This document shows, one piece after another, positions 15,856-24,119 of a DNA stretch of 37,193 bases. The translations under genes were made by a program, and so were the position numbers. Location: assembly GCA_947643165.1 (NCBI GenBank), contig CANRVB010000022.1:1-37193 (forward strand), written 5' to 3'. Within the stretch, counting starts at the first letter, position 1. Each line of letters starts with the position of its first letter. The notes below the pieces were generated by a model. The model made no database searches. It was not told where the DNA came from and was given only the letters and a program-made list of their open reading frames with translations. This DNA comes from an uncultured Porphyromonadaceae bacterium. GTDB taxonomy: Bacteria; Bacteroidota; Bacteroidia; Bacteroidales; Muribaculaceae.

Positions 15856-18216
15856 ATGATAATTAGAAATCTGATACTTCCAATTGTTCTAATCAGTGCA
15901 TTGGCTCTGACTGCAAATAATCACAGTTATGAACTGTATGTTTCGATCTCGGGTAATGATGCGAATCCCGGCACTATGGAACAGCCATTGTTGACTATTG
16001 CCCGGGCCTGGGAACTGGCACGTCCAATTGTTGGTCAAAAGGAGGTGAAGATCTATTGTCGGGAAGGAAAACACAGGATATCTGCGCCAATTGTTATCGA
16101 CGTATCGGCTACTGCTGACTGCCCTTTCACCATATGCCCATATCCCGGTGAGAATGCGGTGATTAGCTCCTCGGTGACGGTAGATAGCCGTTGGATACGT
16201 GGTGATGGCGGGATATGGCAGACACATATTGATCAAGGTGATGACATGGTATTTGATGTGATGTTTGCAGATGGTAAAAGACAGACCATGGCACGCTATC
16301 CGAACGAAAATCCGGATATAGCAATATTTCATGGCTATGCCGAAGATGCCATTTCACCCGAACGGGTAGGAAAATGGAAAAAACCTGTCGGGGGATATGT
16401 GCATGCCATGCATAGGTCAGAATGGGGCGGATATCAGTATATCATTACAGGAAAGGATGAGTCAGGCAACCTTCAGCTTGGCGCCGGCTTTCAGAACAAC
16501 CGCATGAATGGTATGCATCCACGATACCGTATGGTTGAGAACGTGTTTGAGGAGCTTGACACTGTGGGCGAGTGGTATTATGACCGCCCCGAGGGTGTCC
16601 TGTATTATTATGCTGCGCCAGGTGTGGATGTGAATGGTATGCATGTGGAGTTCCCTCAGACTGAAAGTCTGTTTAGAGTGCGCGGATCGGCCCAATCACC
16701 TGTAGAATATATCAATATAGTGGGACTTGATCTCACGGAGACAACACGTACCTTCCTGAAAACTCAGGAACCACTGTTGCGCAGCGACTGGAAAATTTAT
16801 CGAGGAGGAGCCGTTCTGATGGAAAATACCCGCAATTGCAGTGTGAAAGATTGCCATATCCATCATATAGGGGGAAATGCCATATTCTTCTCCGGTTATA
16901 ACAGAGAGGACAGTGTGACTCGCAACCACATAGAGAATATCGGAGCAAGCGCAGTGTGCTTTGTTGGTAAGCCTGAGGCTGTCAGGTCTCCTCTGTTTGA
17001 ATATGGGGAGTCGCAGCCATGGGATAGTATTGATAAGAATGCAGGCCCGAAGACAGATGATTACCCAGCCGATTGCTATGTCTCGGACAATCTGATTCAT
17101 GACATCGGCGAGGTTGAGAAACAGGGTGCTGGAATACAACTGTCAATGTCGATGAGCATAGTTGTCAGCCACAACAGTATCTACAATCTGCCGCGGGCCG
17201 GAATAAATGTTAGCGAGGGTACCTGGGGCGGTCATGTGATAGAGTGGAACGATGTTTTTGATACCGTAAAGGAAACCGGAGATCATGGATCCTTCAATTC
17301 CTGGGGACGTGATCGATTCTGGCATCCTGAACGAGGTACAATGGATGCTCTGGCCGCCAAGTATCCAGGTACACATCTGCTCGATGCTGTCAAGACGACG
17401 ATAATACGCAACAATCGATGGCGTTGCGATCATGGATGGGACATAGACTTGGATGACGGTTCCTCTAATTATCATATATACAATAATTTGTGTCTTAACG
17501 GGGGCCTGAAGCTGCGCGAAGGCTTTGACAGGACTGTTGAGAACAATATCATGGTAAACAACTGGTTCCATCCGCATGTATGGTTTGTCAACAGCAATGA
17601 TATATTCCGTCACAATATAGTCACCAAGTATTATCCCATCGGAATTAACAGCTGGGGAAAAGAGATTGACTACAACTTTTTTGTAGCCGATGCCGGCCTT
17701 CAGGCAGCGGTGTCTGCCGGAACCGATGTCCATTCGCTTAGTGGTGATCCGCTTTTTGTGGATGCTGATAAGGGTGATTACCGCGTGAGCCTCGGATCTA
17801 AAGTTCTCGATGTCGGATTCAAAAATTTTGATATGGATAAATTTGGAGTTATGTATAAGCCGCTACGCGATATAGCTTCACAGCCTGAGTTGCCTGTGTT
17901 CATACGTCCTGAAATATCCGGAGTAGAGGTTGACGAGCTATTTGCCTGGAACGGAGTTGTTTTCAAAACGGTCACAACCGAAGGTGAGCGCTCGGCCACA
18001 GGCATAGATGCAGTAAGCGGAGTATATGTAATCCGAAATGACAACAATTCTGTCGATCTTCGGGCCAATGATGTCTTGCTTGAGATAGAGGGTTGCAGGA
18101 TTACCGATATAAGGGCTCTTCGTGAGCTTCTCGGAGCAGCTGGCAAGGGTACTGTGTTGTCGGGCAAAAAGTTTCGTAATCAACAGGAGTCGGAAACAAG
18201 ACTCATCATAGAGTGA
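15856..18216 (+). CDS. Secreted right-handed beta-helix protein with C-terminal PDZ-like domain
   Basis: A 786-residue exported protein. The ATG at 15856 gives a signal peptide (I-I-R-N then a hydrophobic stretch, Ala-Leu-Thr-Ala); the ATG at 15817 would lie in the promoter. It begins with Y-V-S-I-S-G-N-D-A-N-P-G-T, the typical opening of carbohydrate-active beta-helix proteins. Rungs run from about residue 290 to 620, with N-T-R-N-C-S-V-K-D-C-H-I-H-H-I-G-G-N-A-I-F-F-S-G-Y-N and repeated Asn-rich turns. The last 90 residues, with V-D-L-R-A-N-D-V-L-L-E-I-E-G and R-A-L-R-E-L-L, look like a PDZ domain. The pattern resembles family GH141 (alpha-fucosidase or xylanase activity), but I recall this only from general similarity. 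The gene is alone, without a polysaccharide locus around it. Confidence 0.8.
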   Translation: MIIRNLILPIVLISALALTANNHSYELYVSISGNDANPGTMEQPLLTIARAWELARPIVGQKEVKIYCREGKHRISAPIVIDVSATADCPFTICPYPGENAVISSSVTVDSRWIRGDGGIWQTHIDQGDDMVFDVMFADGKRQTMARYPNENPDIAIFHGYAEDAISPERVGKWKKPVGGYVHAMHRSEWGGYQYIITGKDESGNLQLGAGFQNNRMNGMHPRYRMVENVFEELDTVGEWYYDRPEGVLYYYAAPGVDVNGMHVEFPQTESLFRVRGSAQSPVEYINIVGLDLTETTRTFLKTQEPLLRSDWKIYRGGAVLMENTRNCSVKDCHIHHIGGNAIFFSGYNREDSVTRNHIENIGASAVCFVGKPEAVRSPLFEYGESQPWDSIDKNAGPKTDDYPADCYVSDNLIHDIGEVEKQGAGIQLSMSMSIVVSHNSIYNLPRAGINVSEGTWGGHVIEWNDVFDTVKETGDHGSFNSWGRDRFWHPERGTMDALAAKYPGTHLLDAVKTTIIRNNRWRCDHGWDIDLDDGSSNYHIYNNLCLNGGLKLREGFDRTVENNIMVNNWFHPHVWFVNSNDIFRHNIVTKYYPIGINSWGKEIDYNFFVADAGLQAAVSAGTDVHSLSGDPLFVDADKGDYRVSLGSKVLDVGFKNFDMDKFGVMYKPLRDIASQPELPVFIRPEISGVEVDELFAWNGVVFKTVTTEGERSATGIDAVSGVYVIRNDNNSVDLRANDVLLEIEGCRITDIRALRELLGAAGKGTVLSGKKFRNQQESETRLIIE

Positions 18217-18220
18217 TAAG

Positions 18221-18262
18221 TATAAAAAATAAACAAAGGAGAGCCTCACGGCGGTCCTTTGT
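18221..18262 (-). terminator. Minus-strand intrinsic terminator
   Basis: On the minus strand ACAAAGGA (18262-18255) and TCCTTTGT (18240-18233) form a perfect 8-bp stem followed by TTATTTTTT. On the plus strand no T run follows, so it does not fit the beta-helix gene. No protein gene on the minus strand lies upstream of it, which points to a minus-strand RNA gene. Confidence 0.65.
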
Positions 18263-18394
18263 CACTTACACATAGTACTTAACGTCAGTGGATTGTTTAT
18301 CAAAAAAAGTCTAATCTTATTACACTATTCTGTCATGTCTCATTGAAAGCAACGGTTCCGGACTCTCGGTCCGGTTTCATCTCTATGTTTCGGT
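18225..18394 (-). ncRNA. Candidate small RNA, about 90-170 nt
   Basis: A minus-strand promoter at 18431-18399 and a minus-strand terminator at 18262-18221 enclose a stretch with no open reading frame worth calling. The RNA would carry a strong hairpin near its 5' part, CCGGAC (18374-18369) and GTCCGG (18363-18358) with a 5-base loop. A weaker stem followed by seven T (18308-18302) could end it earlier, at about 90 nt. ACATAG near the 5' end could also pair with CTATGT near 18275-18270. I do not recognise an RNA family; 6S RNA and SRP RNA were considered and not matched. Ends are estimates. Confidence 0.35.
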
Positions 18395-18398
18395 ACAG

Positions 18399-18431
18399 CA
18401 AAGTTAATAAATCAGAATGCTAACTTCCAAA
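18399..18431 (-). promoter_or_regulatory. Promoter of the candidate small RNA
   Basis: On the minus strand TTTG (18431-18428), 21 bases, TAACTTTG (18406-18399). It points away from the ABC transporter gene into a spacer without a protein gene. Confidence 0.5.
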
Positions 18432-18624
18432 TTGTAAGTGTGACCAAAACGGCGTCTAAATGTGCTGAAAAATGGCGGAAGTTGGGTGTTTTGCGAGCAA
18501 ATTTCCAAAATTAACGAGATTTTTTTTAGGAATTTGCTATCAAAAAACCGAGAAAAAGTGTTCAATTTGAATCTATCTCAAAAAATGTTAAATAATAAAA
18601 CCTGCAACAGTCCGGCAACATAAG
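18422..18624. other. AT-rich spacer with inverted repeats upstream of the ABC transporter
   Basis: Together with the candidate RNA this fills the 446-bp gap between the beta-helix and ABC genes. It holds AACTTCC (18422-18428) facing GGAAGTT (18476-18482), and a long hairpin AGCAAATT (18496-18503) with AATTTGCT (18531-18538). Neither is followed by a convincing T run. No coding sequence is supported. The hairpins may be regulatory or chance features of AT-rich DNA. Confidence 0.35.
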
Positions 18625-18655
18625 TTTGCGGAGCGTGGATTAATCACTAACTTTG
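18625..18655 (+). promoter_or_regulatory. Promoter of the ABC exporter gene, almost touching the start codon
   Basis: TTTG (18625-18628), 19 bases, TAACTTTG (18648-18655): full consensus. Only 7 bases separate the -7 element from the ATG at 18663. The upstream TAAGTTTG (18621-18628) also fits a -7 element and could start a second transcript with a longer leader. Confidence 0.7.
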
Positions 18656-18662
18656 CGTCATT

Positions 18663-20498
18663 ATGGGAGATTTTTTCAATTTGCTCAAGCGGTTTGTACC
18701 GCCTTATAAGAAGTATCTCGCGCTCAACATTCTGTTCAACATACTTGCGGCAGTGTTGACGCTGTTCTCGTTTGCAGTGGTGATTCCTATCCTTGAAATG
18801 CTGTTTCAGATCAAGGAAGATACGTATGTCTACATGACTATGGCCGACGGTTCGCTGAAGACTGTAGTCATAAACAATTTTTATTACTATACGCAGGAGG
18901 CTATCGCCAAGTTCGGCCCCTCCACCACTCTTGCTTTGCTTTCTGCCGCTCTGGTGTTCATGACAGCTTTGAAAACCGGAGCTACATACTTGAGCTCACA
19001 TTTTCTGGTGCCCATACGCAACGGAGTTGTCCGCGATTTGCGCAATACGTTGTATGAAAAGATACTCACTCTGCCGATAGGATTCTTCACGCAGGAGAGC
19101 AAGGGCGACGTGATGGCACGTATGAGTAGCGATGTAAGCGAAATAGAAACTTCTATCATGGCATCGCTCGATATGCTTTTCAAGAATCCGGTGATGATAA
19201 TCGTGTGTCTTGGCATGATGATCGCATTGAGCTGGCAACTGACGCTGTTTGTGTTGATTCTTCTACCTATTGCCGGAATGGCGATGGGTAAGATAGGCAA
19301 ACGCCTCAAGCGTACGTCGCTCGAAGGTCAGCAGCAATGGGGAGCTATTATGGCCAATATCGAGGAAACGCTTGGAGGTCTGCGTATCATCAAAGCGTTC
19401 AATGCTGAGGACAAGATGACAAGGAAGTTTGAAGGTGCCACCCAGCGGTTTTACCGTATAAGCAACCGTGTGGCCCGCCGACAGGCGCTCGCACACCCCA
19501 TGAGCGAGTTTCTGGGTACTCTCACCATCGCCATTGTGCTATGGTTCGGTGGTTCGCTCATAATAACCGGGGAATCGGGTATAAATGCCGGTTCGTTCAT
19601 CTACTACATGATTATATTCTACAATATCATCAATCCGGCCAAAGAGCTGTCGAAAGCGGTATATTCTATCCAGAAGGGTATGGCTTCGCTTGAGCGTGTT
19701 GACCGTATTCTTTCGGCCAGAAATCCAATAGCCGATCCCCAGGCTCCCACTGTGATCGGGCGGTTGCATGGTCAGGTAGCATATAGGAACGTGACTTTCG
19801 GTTATGACAAGGCGTCACCTGTCGTACAGGATATCAATATAGTTATAGAACCGGGTGAGACTGTCGCTCTTGTCGGAGCGAGCGGTAGCGGAAAGTCGAC
19901 GTTGGCCGATCTGTTGCCACGCTTCTATGATGTCGACAAAGGGTCTATAACTATCGATGGTATAGATGTCCGCGATTTGCGTGTCAAAGATCTCAGGGCC
20001 ATGATGGGCAATGTTAACCAGGAGGCCATATTGTTCAATGACACGATATACAACAATATTACCTTCGGAGTGACCGGTGCGACCAAAGAACAGGTGGAGG
20101 CGGCTGCAAGGATCGCCAATGCGCATGACTTCATCATGGCTACTGAAAATGGCTATAATACCAGTATCGGTGACCGCGGATGCCGGTTGTCCGGCGGACA
20201 GCGGCAGCGTCTTTCGATTGCGCGTGCCATTCTAAAGAACCCACCGCTTCTTATACTTGATGAAGCCACATCGGCGCTCGATTCCGAGAGCGAGAAACTC
20301 GTACAGGAGGCTCTTGACCGCCTTATGGCCGATCGTACGACGCTTGTTATCGCCCATCGTCTGTCGACAGTCAAAAATGCGACCCGCATATGTGTCATTC
20401 ACGAGGGCCGGATGGTAGAACAGGGTACCCACGATGAATTGCTTGCCCTAAACGGTTACTATACACGTCTGGTGGCCATGCAATCGATAGGTAGCTGA
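18663..20498 (+). CDS. MsbA-type ABC exporter, fused permease and ATPase
   Basis: A 611-residue half-transporter that would work as a homodimer in the inner membrane. The membrane domain (about 1-340) has six predicted helices, with the first loop enlarged. The ATPase domain (about 365-611) is complete: Walker A G-A-S-G-S-G-K-S at 405-412, Q-loop Gln453, signature L-S-G-G-Q at 509-513, Walker B L-L-I-L-D-E at 529-534, and the switch His in I-A-H-R-L-S-T-V. The family includes MsbA (lipid A flippase) and many multidrug or lipid exporters; the substrate cannot be read from the sequence. A 27-base gap to the next gene suggests an operon with the secreted hydrolase. The start is set by the close promoter and the normal amphipathic N-terminus. 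Confidence 0.92.
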   Translation: MGDFFNLLKRFVPPYKKYLALNILFNILAAVLTLFSFAVVIPILEMLFQIKEDTYVYMTMADGSLKTVVINNFYYYTQEAIAKFGPSTTLALLSAALVFMTALKTGATYLSSHFLVPIRNGVVRDLRNTLYEKILTLPIGFFTQESKGDVMARMSSDVSEIETSIMASLDMLFKNPVMIIVCLGMMIALSWQLTLFVLILLPIAGMAMGKIGKRLKRTSLEGQQQWGAIMANIEETLGGLRIIKAFNAEDKMTRKFEGATQRFYRISNRVARRQALAHPMSEFLGTLTIAIVLWFGGSLIITGESGINAGSFIYYMIIFYNIINPAKELSKAVYSIQKGMASLERVDRILSARNPIADPQAPTVIGRLHGQVAYRNVTFGYDKASPVVQDINIVIEPGETVALVGASGSGKSTLADLLPRFYDVDKGSITIDGIDVRDLRVKDLRAMMGNVNQEAILFNDTIYNNITFGVTGATKEQVEAAARIANAHDFIMATENGYNTSIGDRGCRLSGGQRQRLSIARAILKNPPLLILDEATSALDSESEKLVQEALDRLMADRTTLVIAHRLSTVKNATRICVIHEGRMVEQGTHDELLALNGYYTRLVAMQSIGS

Positions 20499-20525
20499 TT
20501 CCACATGCGAACAAATCATTATATC

Positions 20526-21728
20526 ATGAATTACATATCAAAAATTTTAGTGGCGGCAATAGGCCTCACCTGCCTGTATGCCGATGCGCAGGAACCATCA
20601 GGCGCTACATCGAGCCGCAGTGTGGCTACATCGCTTATGCGTCCGGTTCCAAAATATGAGTATAATCCGGCAGCCCGGCCGGCCGATATGCAGGCATGGC
20701 GCGAAGGTGTCGGGCAGGCTATGCACAGTCTGATGACGCATCCGGCTGCTCGCGTACAGGCTCCGGCGCGCCTTGTGGCCAAGGCCAAACGCGATGGCTA
20801 TACACTGGAGCGTTGGGAAAGCTATCCTCTTGAAGGTGCTGTGGTGCCATACCTCGTTCTTGTGCCCGACAGCATGGCTTATGGATCTCCCTCGCCAGCA
20901 GTGCTGTGCATACCGGGTTTCGGCCAGACCAAGGAGCTTATGGCGGGAGAGCCTGCCGGCAACTACGATCTGTCGAAGCCGGCGGTTGAAAATCCTGTGC
21001 CAGAGCGCTCGCAAGCCCTGCAATATGTCAAAAAAGGCCTGATAGCAGTGGCTGTCGACAATCCCTCAAGTGGAGAACTGTCCGACAATGGTGTGTTTGA
21101 TTACGTTGTTACTTCCCGGTTTCTGCTTGAGCAGGGATGGAACTATCTGGGACTGTCAGCATGGCAGGACGAGGTGATTCTCGATGAGATAATGAAGCGG
21201 CCTGATGTGCGCAAGGACAGAGTGATAGTGAGTGGCTTCTCACTTGGCACGGAGCCGCTTATGGCCCTTGGCGTACAGCGGCCCGATATATTCGCTTTTG
21301 TCTATAATGATTTTCTGTGCCGCACAAGAGAGCGCGCTCTCACGATGGACAAGCCCGACAGCAACGGCTTACGCCCGTTCCCGAACAATATAGAGCATCT
21401 GATACCTAATTTCCTCACATACTTCGATTTCCCTGATATTGTGGCCGCGCTCTCGCCGCGTCCTGTCATCTGTACGGAGGGTGGTATGGACCGCGATTTT
21501 GCGGCAGTGGCCGATGCTTATGAGGCATCTGGTGCCCCCGAGGCATTCAGTGCTCATCACTACCCTAAATATGCGGATCCGGCCAACCGTGTGGTGCTCG
21601 ACAAAATGCCCCAGGGTGTCGACCGTGATGAGTTTTTCCGTCTCGCCAATGTCGATCCCCCCAGTCATGGTTTCAAGCATGGACTGATTCTGCCTTGGGT
21701 GGATAAACTGTTGCGTTCCAACCCGTGA
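20526..21728 (+). CDS. Secreted alpha/beta hydrolase, esterase-like
   Basis: A 400-residue predicted periplasmic or secreted hydrolase. The ATG at 20526 gives a signal peptide with likely cleavage after Ala-Asp-Ala (residue 21); an ATG at 20505 would add seven residues. A complete alpha/beta-hydrolase set is visible: the oxyanion-side I-P-G-F-G-Q near 129-134, nucleophile elbow G-F-S239-L-G, acid Asp322 in E-G-G-M-D, and a C-terminal His (H381 or H385 in S-H-G-F-K-H-G). The layout resembles acetyl-xylan-esterase or dienelactone-hydrolase-like proteins of Bacteroidota (PF12715 type), though the exact family is a guess and the substrate is unknown. It lies 27 bases after the ABC exporter gene and is followed by a terminator. 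Confidence 0.8.
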   Translation: MNYISKILVAAIGLTCLYADAQEPSGATSSRSVATSLMRPVPKYEYNPAARPADMQAWREGVGQAMHSLMTHPAARVQAPARLVAKAKRDGYTLERWESYPLEGAVVPYLVLVPDSMAYGSPSPAVLCIPGFGQTKELMAGEPAGNYDLSKPAVENPVPERSQALQYVKKGLIAVAVDNPSSGELSDNGVFDYVVTSRFLLEQGWNYLGLSAWQDEVILDEIMKRPDVRKDRVIVSGFSLGTEPLMALGVQRPDIFAFVYNDFLCRTRERALTMDKPDSNGLRPFPNNIEHLIPNFLTYFDFPDIVAALSPRPVICTEGGMDRDFAAVADAYEASGAPEAFSAHHYPKYADPANRVVLDKMPQGVDRDEFFRLANVDPPSHGFKHGLILPWVDKLLRSNP

Positions 21729-21788
21729 CAAACTTACGGTAAGAATTACGCAGTCGTATGTAAACATATCGGAGATTGCAATTGTTAT

Positions 21789-21825
21789 ATAGTCGAAGCC
21801 ACTTATCAGGACTTCGACTATTTTT
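21789..21825 (+). terminator. Intrinsic terminator of the exporter-hydrolase operon
   Basis: ATAGTCGAAG (21789-21798) and CTTCGACTAT (21812-21821) form a 10-bp stem followed by TTTT. It overlaps the -7 element of the thioredoxin gene. Confidence 0.8.
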
Positions 21826-21826
21826 G
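21819..21826 (+). promoter_or_regulatory. Candidate -7 element for the thioredoxin gene
   Basis: TATTTTTG lies in the right arm and T run of the preceding terminator, 23 bases before the ATG at 21850. No TTTG is present at the expected distance, so the match is partial. Confidence 0.4.
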
Positions 21827-21849
21827 TTGAATAATAAAACTGAATATAT

Positions 21850-22146
21850 ATGAGCGAGTTTAATGACATGATCAATGACACCAAGCCTACTTTGGTGGAT
21901 TTCTTTGCAACATGGTGTGGCCCTTGCAAAATGCAGTCGCCTATCCTCGAACAGGTAAAGGCAAGCATGGGTGACAAAGTCAATATAATCAAGATAGATG
22001 TGGACCGTAATCCCGAACTGGCAGAGCGCTATTCTATCCGTTCGGTGCCGACACTTATCGTGTTCAAGGGCGGTGAAGCTCTGTGGCGCGGTTATGGTGT
22101 GCATCAGGCCGACCAGATCGAAGCGAAACTTACTGAACATCTCTGA
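21850..22146 (+). CDS. trxA: Thioredoxin
   Basis: A 98-residue cytosolic disulfide reductase that passes electrons from thioredoxin reductase to target proteins. The active site W22-C-G-P-C26 and the cis-proline S-V-P67-T are intact. It has no signal peptide. It is slightly shorter than E. coli thioredoxin (109), mainly at the N-terminus, which is still compatible with the full fold. Terminators on both sides make it a single-gene unit. Several thioredoxins are usual in Bacteroidota, so the main housekeeping role is probable but not certain. Confidence 0.93.
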   Translation: MSEFNDMINDTKPTLVDFFATWCGPCKMQSPILEQVKASMGDKVNIIKIDVDRNPELAERYSIRSVPTLIVFKGGEALWRGYGVHQADQIEAKLTEHL

Positions 22147-22186
22147 TAGATCTTTAAGATTGAATATATAGCAGGCTTGAACAGCA

Positions 22187-22234
22187 ACGCACCCCGCAGC
22201 TACCGCGCTATTGCGCCGCCGCGGGGTGCGTTTT
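22187..22234 (+). terminator. Intrinsic terminator of the thioredoxin gene
   Basis: ACGCACCCCGC (22187-22197) and GCGGGGTGCGT (22221-22231) form a perfect 11-bp stem followed by TTTT (22231-22234). Confidence 0.9.
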
Positions 22235-22250
22235 ATGTGCCATATACTAT

Positions 22251-22290
22251 AAAAACAGAGACGTCCCGATCGGAGCGTCTCTCTGTTTTT
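22251..22290 (-). terminator. Terminator of the AspT-like transporter gene
   Basis: AAAAACAGAG-ACG (22251-22263) faces CGTCTCTCTGTTTTT (22276-22290) with a 2-base bulge. The stem is flanked by A on one side and T on the other, so it can work in both directions; it lies 22 bases after the minus-strand stop codon. Confidence 0.75.
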
Positions 22291-22312
22291 ATCATGTTGG
22301 TGATTAAACCAA

Positions 22313-23968
22313 CTATCCCATGAATGCGAGTATGAGGCCTTGCGCCGATACCACTCGCAGGAACATCGTTAGAGGATAAACGGTTGAATATGCCACTGCA
22401 GGAGCATCGTGGGCTGTCGAGCCGGTTGAGTAGGCGAGTGCCGGGGGATCGGTGTAGCCACCCGCGAACAGACCCATTATCGACAGGAAATTGATTTTAT
22501 AGACACCACGGGCTATGCAGCCTACAACTACAAGTGGCAGGAATGTGATCATGAAGCCCCAGATAACCCACCACATACCTGTGGAGTTGAACACGGTTTC
22601 TGCAAATCCCGCACCCGAGCCTATGCCTACTGATGCAAGGAACAGACAGATGCCAAGCTCACGCAGCATCATCGAAGCCGACGTAGAGGTATAGGTGACA
22701 AGCTTGAACTTGTAGCCGAAACGGCTCAGAAGGATAGCCACAACGAGAGGACCACCAGCCAGACCAAGTTTCATGCCGAATCCTATGTTGATGGAACCGA
22801 GAATGATACCGAACATTATGCCGATAAAGATAGTGATGATGTTCGGGTGATTGAGGCGTTTCATCGAGTTGCCGAGACGCGAGGCCAGACGGTCAATGTC
22901 GTTGATATCGCCTACTACTGTGAGGCGGTCGCCCATCTGCAGACGCAGACCTGGGGCAGCGAGAAGATCGACGCCGGCGCGGTTCACACGTGTGGCGTTG
23001 AGCTTGTATGCGGTGTGGAGACGCAGCGATTCGAGAGTAGCGCCATCATATTCTGTCTTGGTGATGACAATACGGCGGCTGACAACATTGTTGGGAGTCA
23101 CAAGTTCCCATTCCATCTCGACTTCCGGACCAACCACCGACTCAAAACGTTCTACATCGTCCGATGCGATCACAACCATCAGCTTGTCGCCTACTCTTAC
23201 CTGAGTCTGGCTTGTCGGGATGATGATCTGGCCGGTCTCGCCTACAAGGCGTGAGATGATGAACTCACACTGTATTATATTGTGGAGTTGAATGATCGAT
23301 TTGCCGGAAATGAGAGGATTGGTCACCTCGATCGTGATGATGTTGGGCTTGTGTCCGGCATCATCCGACAAGGCTTCCATAGCTTTGATCTCATTGTCGG
23401 TCTTTATACGGAAAACAGCTTTGATCAGGAACATTGCACCGATGATACCGAGCACACCGAGAGGATAGGCTGCGGCATAACCCATGGCCATCAGGTTGAT
23501 ATCATCAGGATTGTTGACAGCCTGCTGGGCGGCGGCAAGACCGGGGGTGTTGGTTACGGCTCCGCTCATCACACCTACAAGTGCGCTGATCGATGTATTG
23601 CCGTCAATGTAGTAGATGGCAAGTACGATCACCACATTGAGCACAATTCCAAGTACGGCCAGAGCGTTGAGTGTCACTCCGCCCTTCTTGAACGAGGCAA
23701 AAAAACCGGGACCTACCTGGAGGCCGATTGAGAAAATAAATAAAATAAGGCCGAATTCGCGAATGAATTTGAGTACCTCGGGGTTGACAATGTAACCGAA
23801 GTGACCCATCAGGATTCCGACGAACAGAACAAATGTGACACCGAGCGATACTCCACCGATCTTAAGCTTGCCGAGAAACACACCTGCTGCTATTACAAAC
23901 GAATAGAGCACGATAGTCGACGCAAGCTCGGTGTGGCCCGGGCCGATGAGGTCGATTAGCCAGTCCAT
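22313..23968 (-). CDS. AspT/YidE-type membrane transporter with two RCK_C domains
   Basis: A 551-residue inner-membrane protein. Two membrane halves (about 1-185 and 375-551, each the AspT/YidE/YbjL duplication domain) flank two cytosolic RCK_C (TrkA-C) domains at about 205-290 and 300-370. The first has I-I-P-T-S-Q-T-Q-V-R-V-G-D-K-L-M-V-V, the second L-R-L-Q-M-G-D-R-L-T-V-V-G; both match the RCK_C end pattern. The second half contains G-G-Y-T-D-P-P-A-L-A-Y near residue 505, a conserved family loop. The founding member AspT exchanges aspartate for alanine; for YidE-like proteins the substrate is unknown. The gene is monocistronic. RCK_C domains often sense ligands, including c-di-AMP in some channels and transporters; that such binding occurs here is inference. 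Confidence 0.88.
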   Translation of the reverse strand: MDWLIDLIGPGHTELASTIVLYSFVIAAGVFLGKLKIGGVSLGVTFVLFVGILMGHFGYIVNPEVLKFIREFGLILFIFSIGLQVGPGFFASFKKGGVTLNALAVLGIVLNVVIVLAIYYIDGNTSISALVGVMSGAVTNTPGLAAAQQAVNNPDDINLMAMGYAAAYPLGVLGIIGAMFLIKAVFRIKTDNEIKAMEALSDDAGHKPNIITIEVTNPLISGKSIIQLHNIIQCEFIISRLVGETGQIIIPTSQTQVRVGDKLMVVIASDDVERFESVVGPEVEMEWELVTPNNVVSRRIVITKTEYDGATLESLRLHTAYKLNATRVNRAGVDLLAAPGLRLQMGDRLTVVGDINDIDRLASRLGNSMKRLNHPNIITIFIGIMFGIILGSINIGFGMKLGLAGGPLVVAILLSRFGYKFKLVTYTSTSASMMLRELGICLFLASVGIGSGAGFAETVFNSTGMWWVIWGFMITFLPLVVVGCIARGVYKINFLSIMGLFAGGYTDPPALAYSTGSTAHDAPAVAYSTVYPLTMFLRVVSAQGLILAFMG

Positions 23969-24043
23969 AGCTGTTGATAGAAATGAGTGTTTTTAAATGA
24001 TAAAATTATGCGCGGTTATGACGGGGCCGCTCATTTGCGGGTG

Positions 24044-24074
24044 CAAAGTTAATCATTTGCCGCGAAATATCATA
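24044..24074 (-). promoter_or_regulatory. Candidate promoter of the AspT-like transporter gene
   Basis: On the minus strand TATG (24074-24071, one mismatch to TTTG), 19 bases, TAACTTTG (24051-24044). The leader to the ATG at 23968 would be about 70 nt. Confidence 0.55.
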
Positions 24075-24119
24075 ATTCTTGTTAATTCAGCTCATGCAGA
24101 CTGCTATACTGGCCTATGC

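Noticed and set aside
18496-18538. Hairpin AGCAAATT/AATTTGCT as a terminator
   Set aside because: No T run follows the stem on either strand; it is listed only as an inverted repeat in the spacer.
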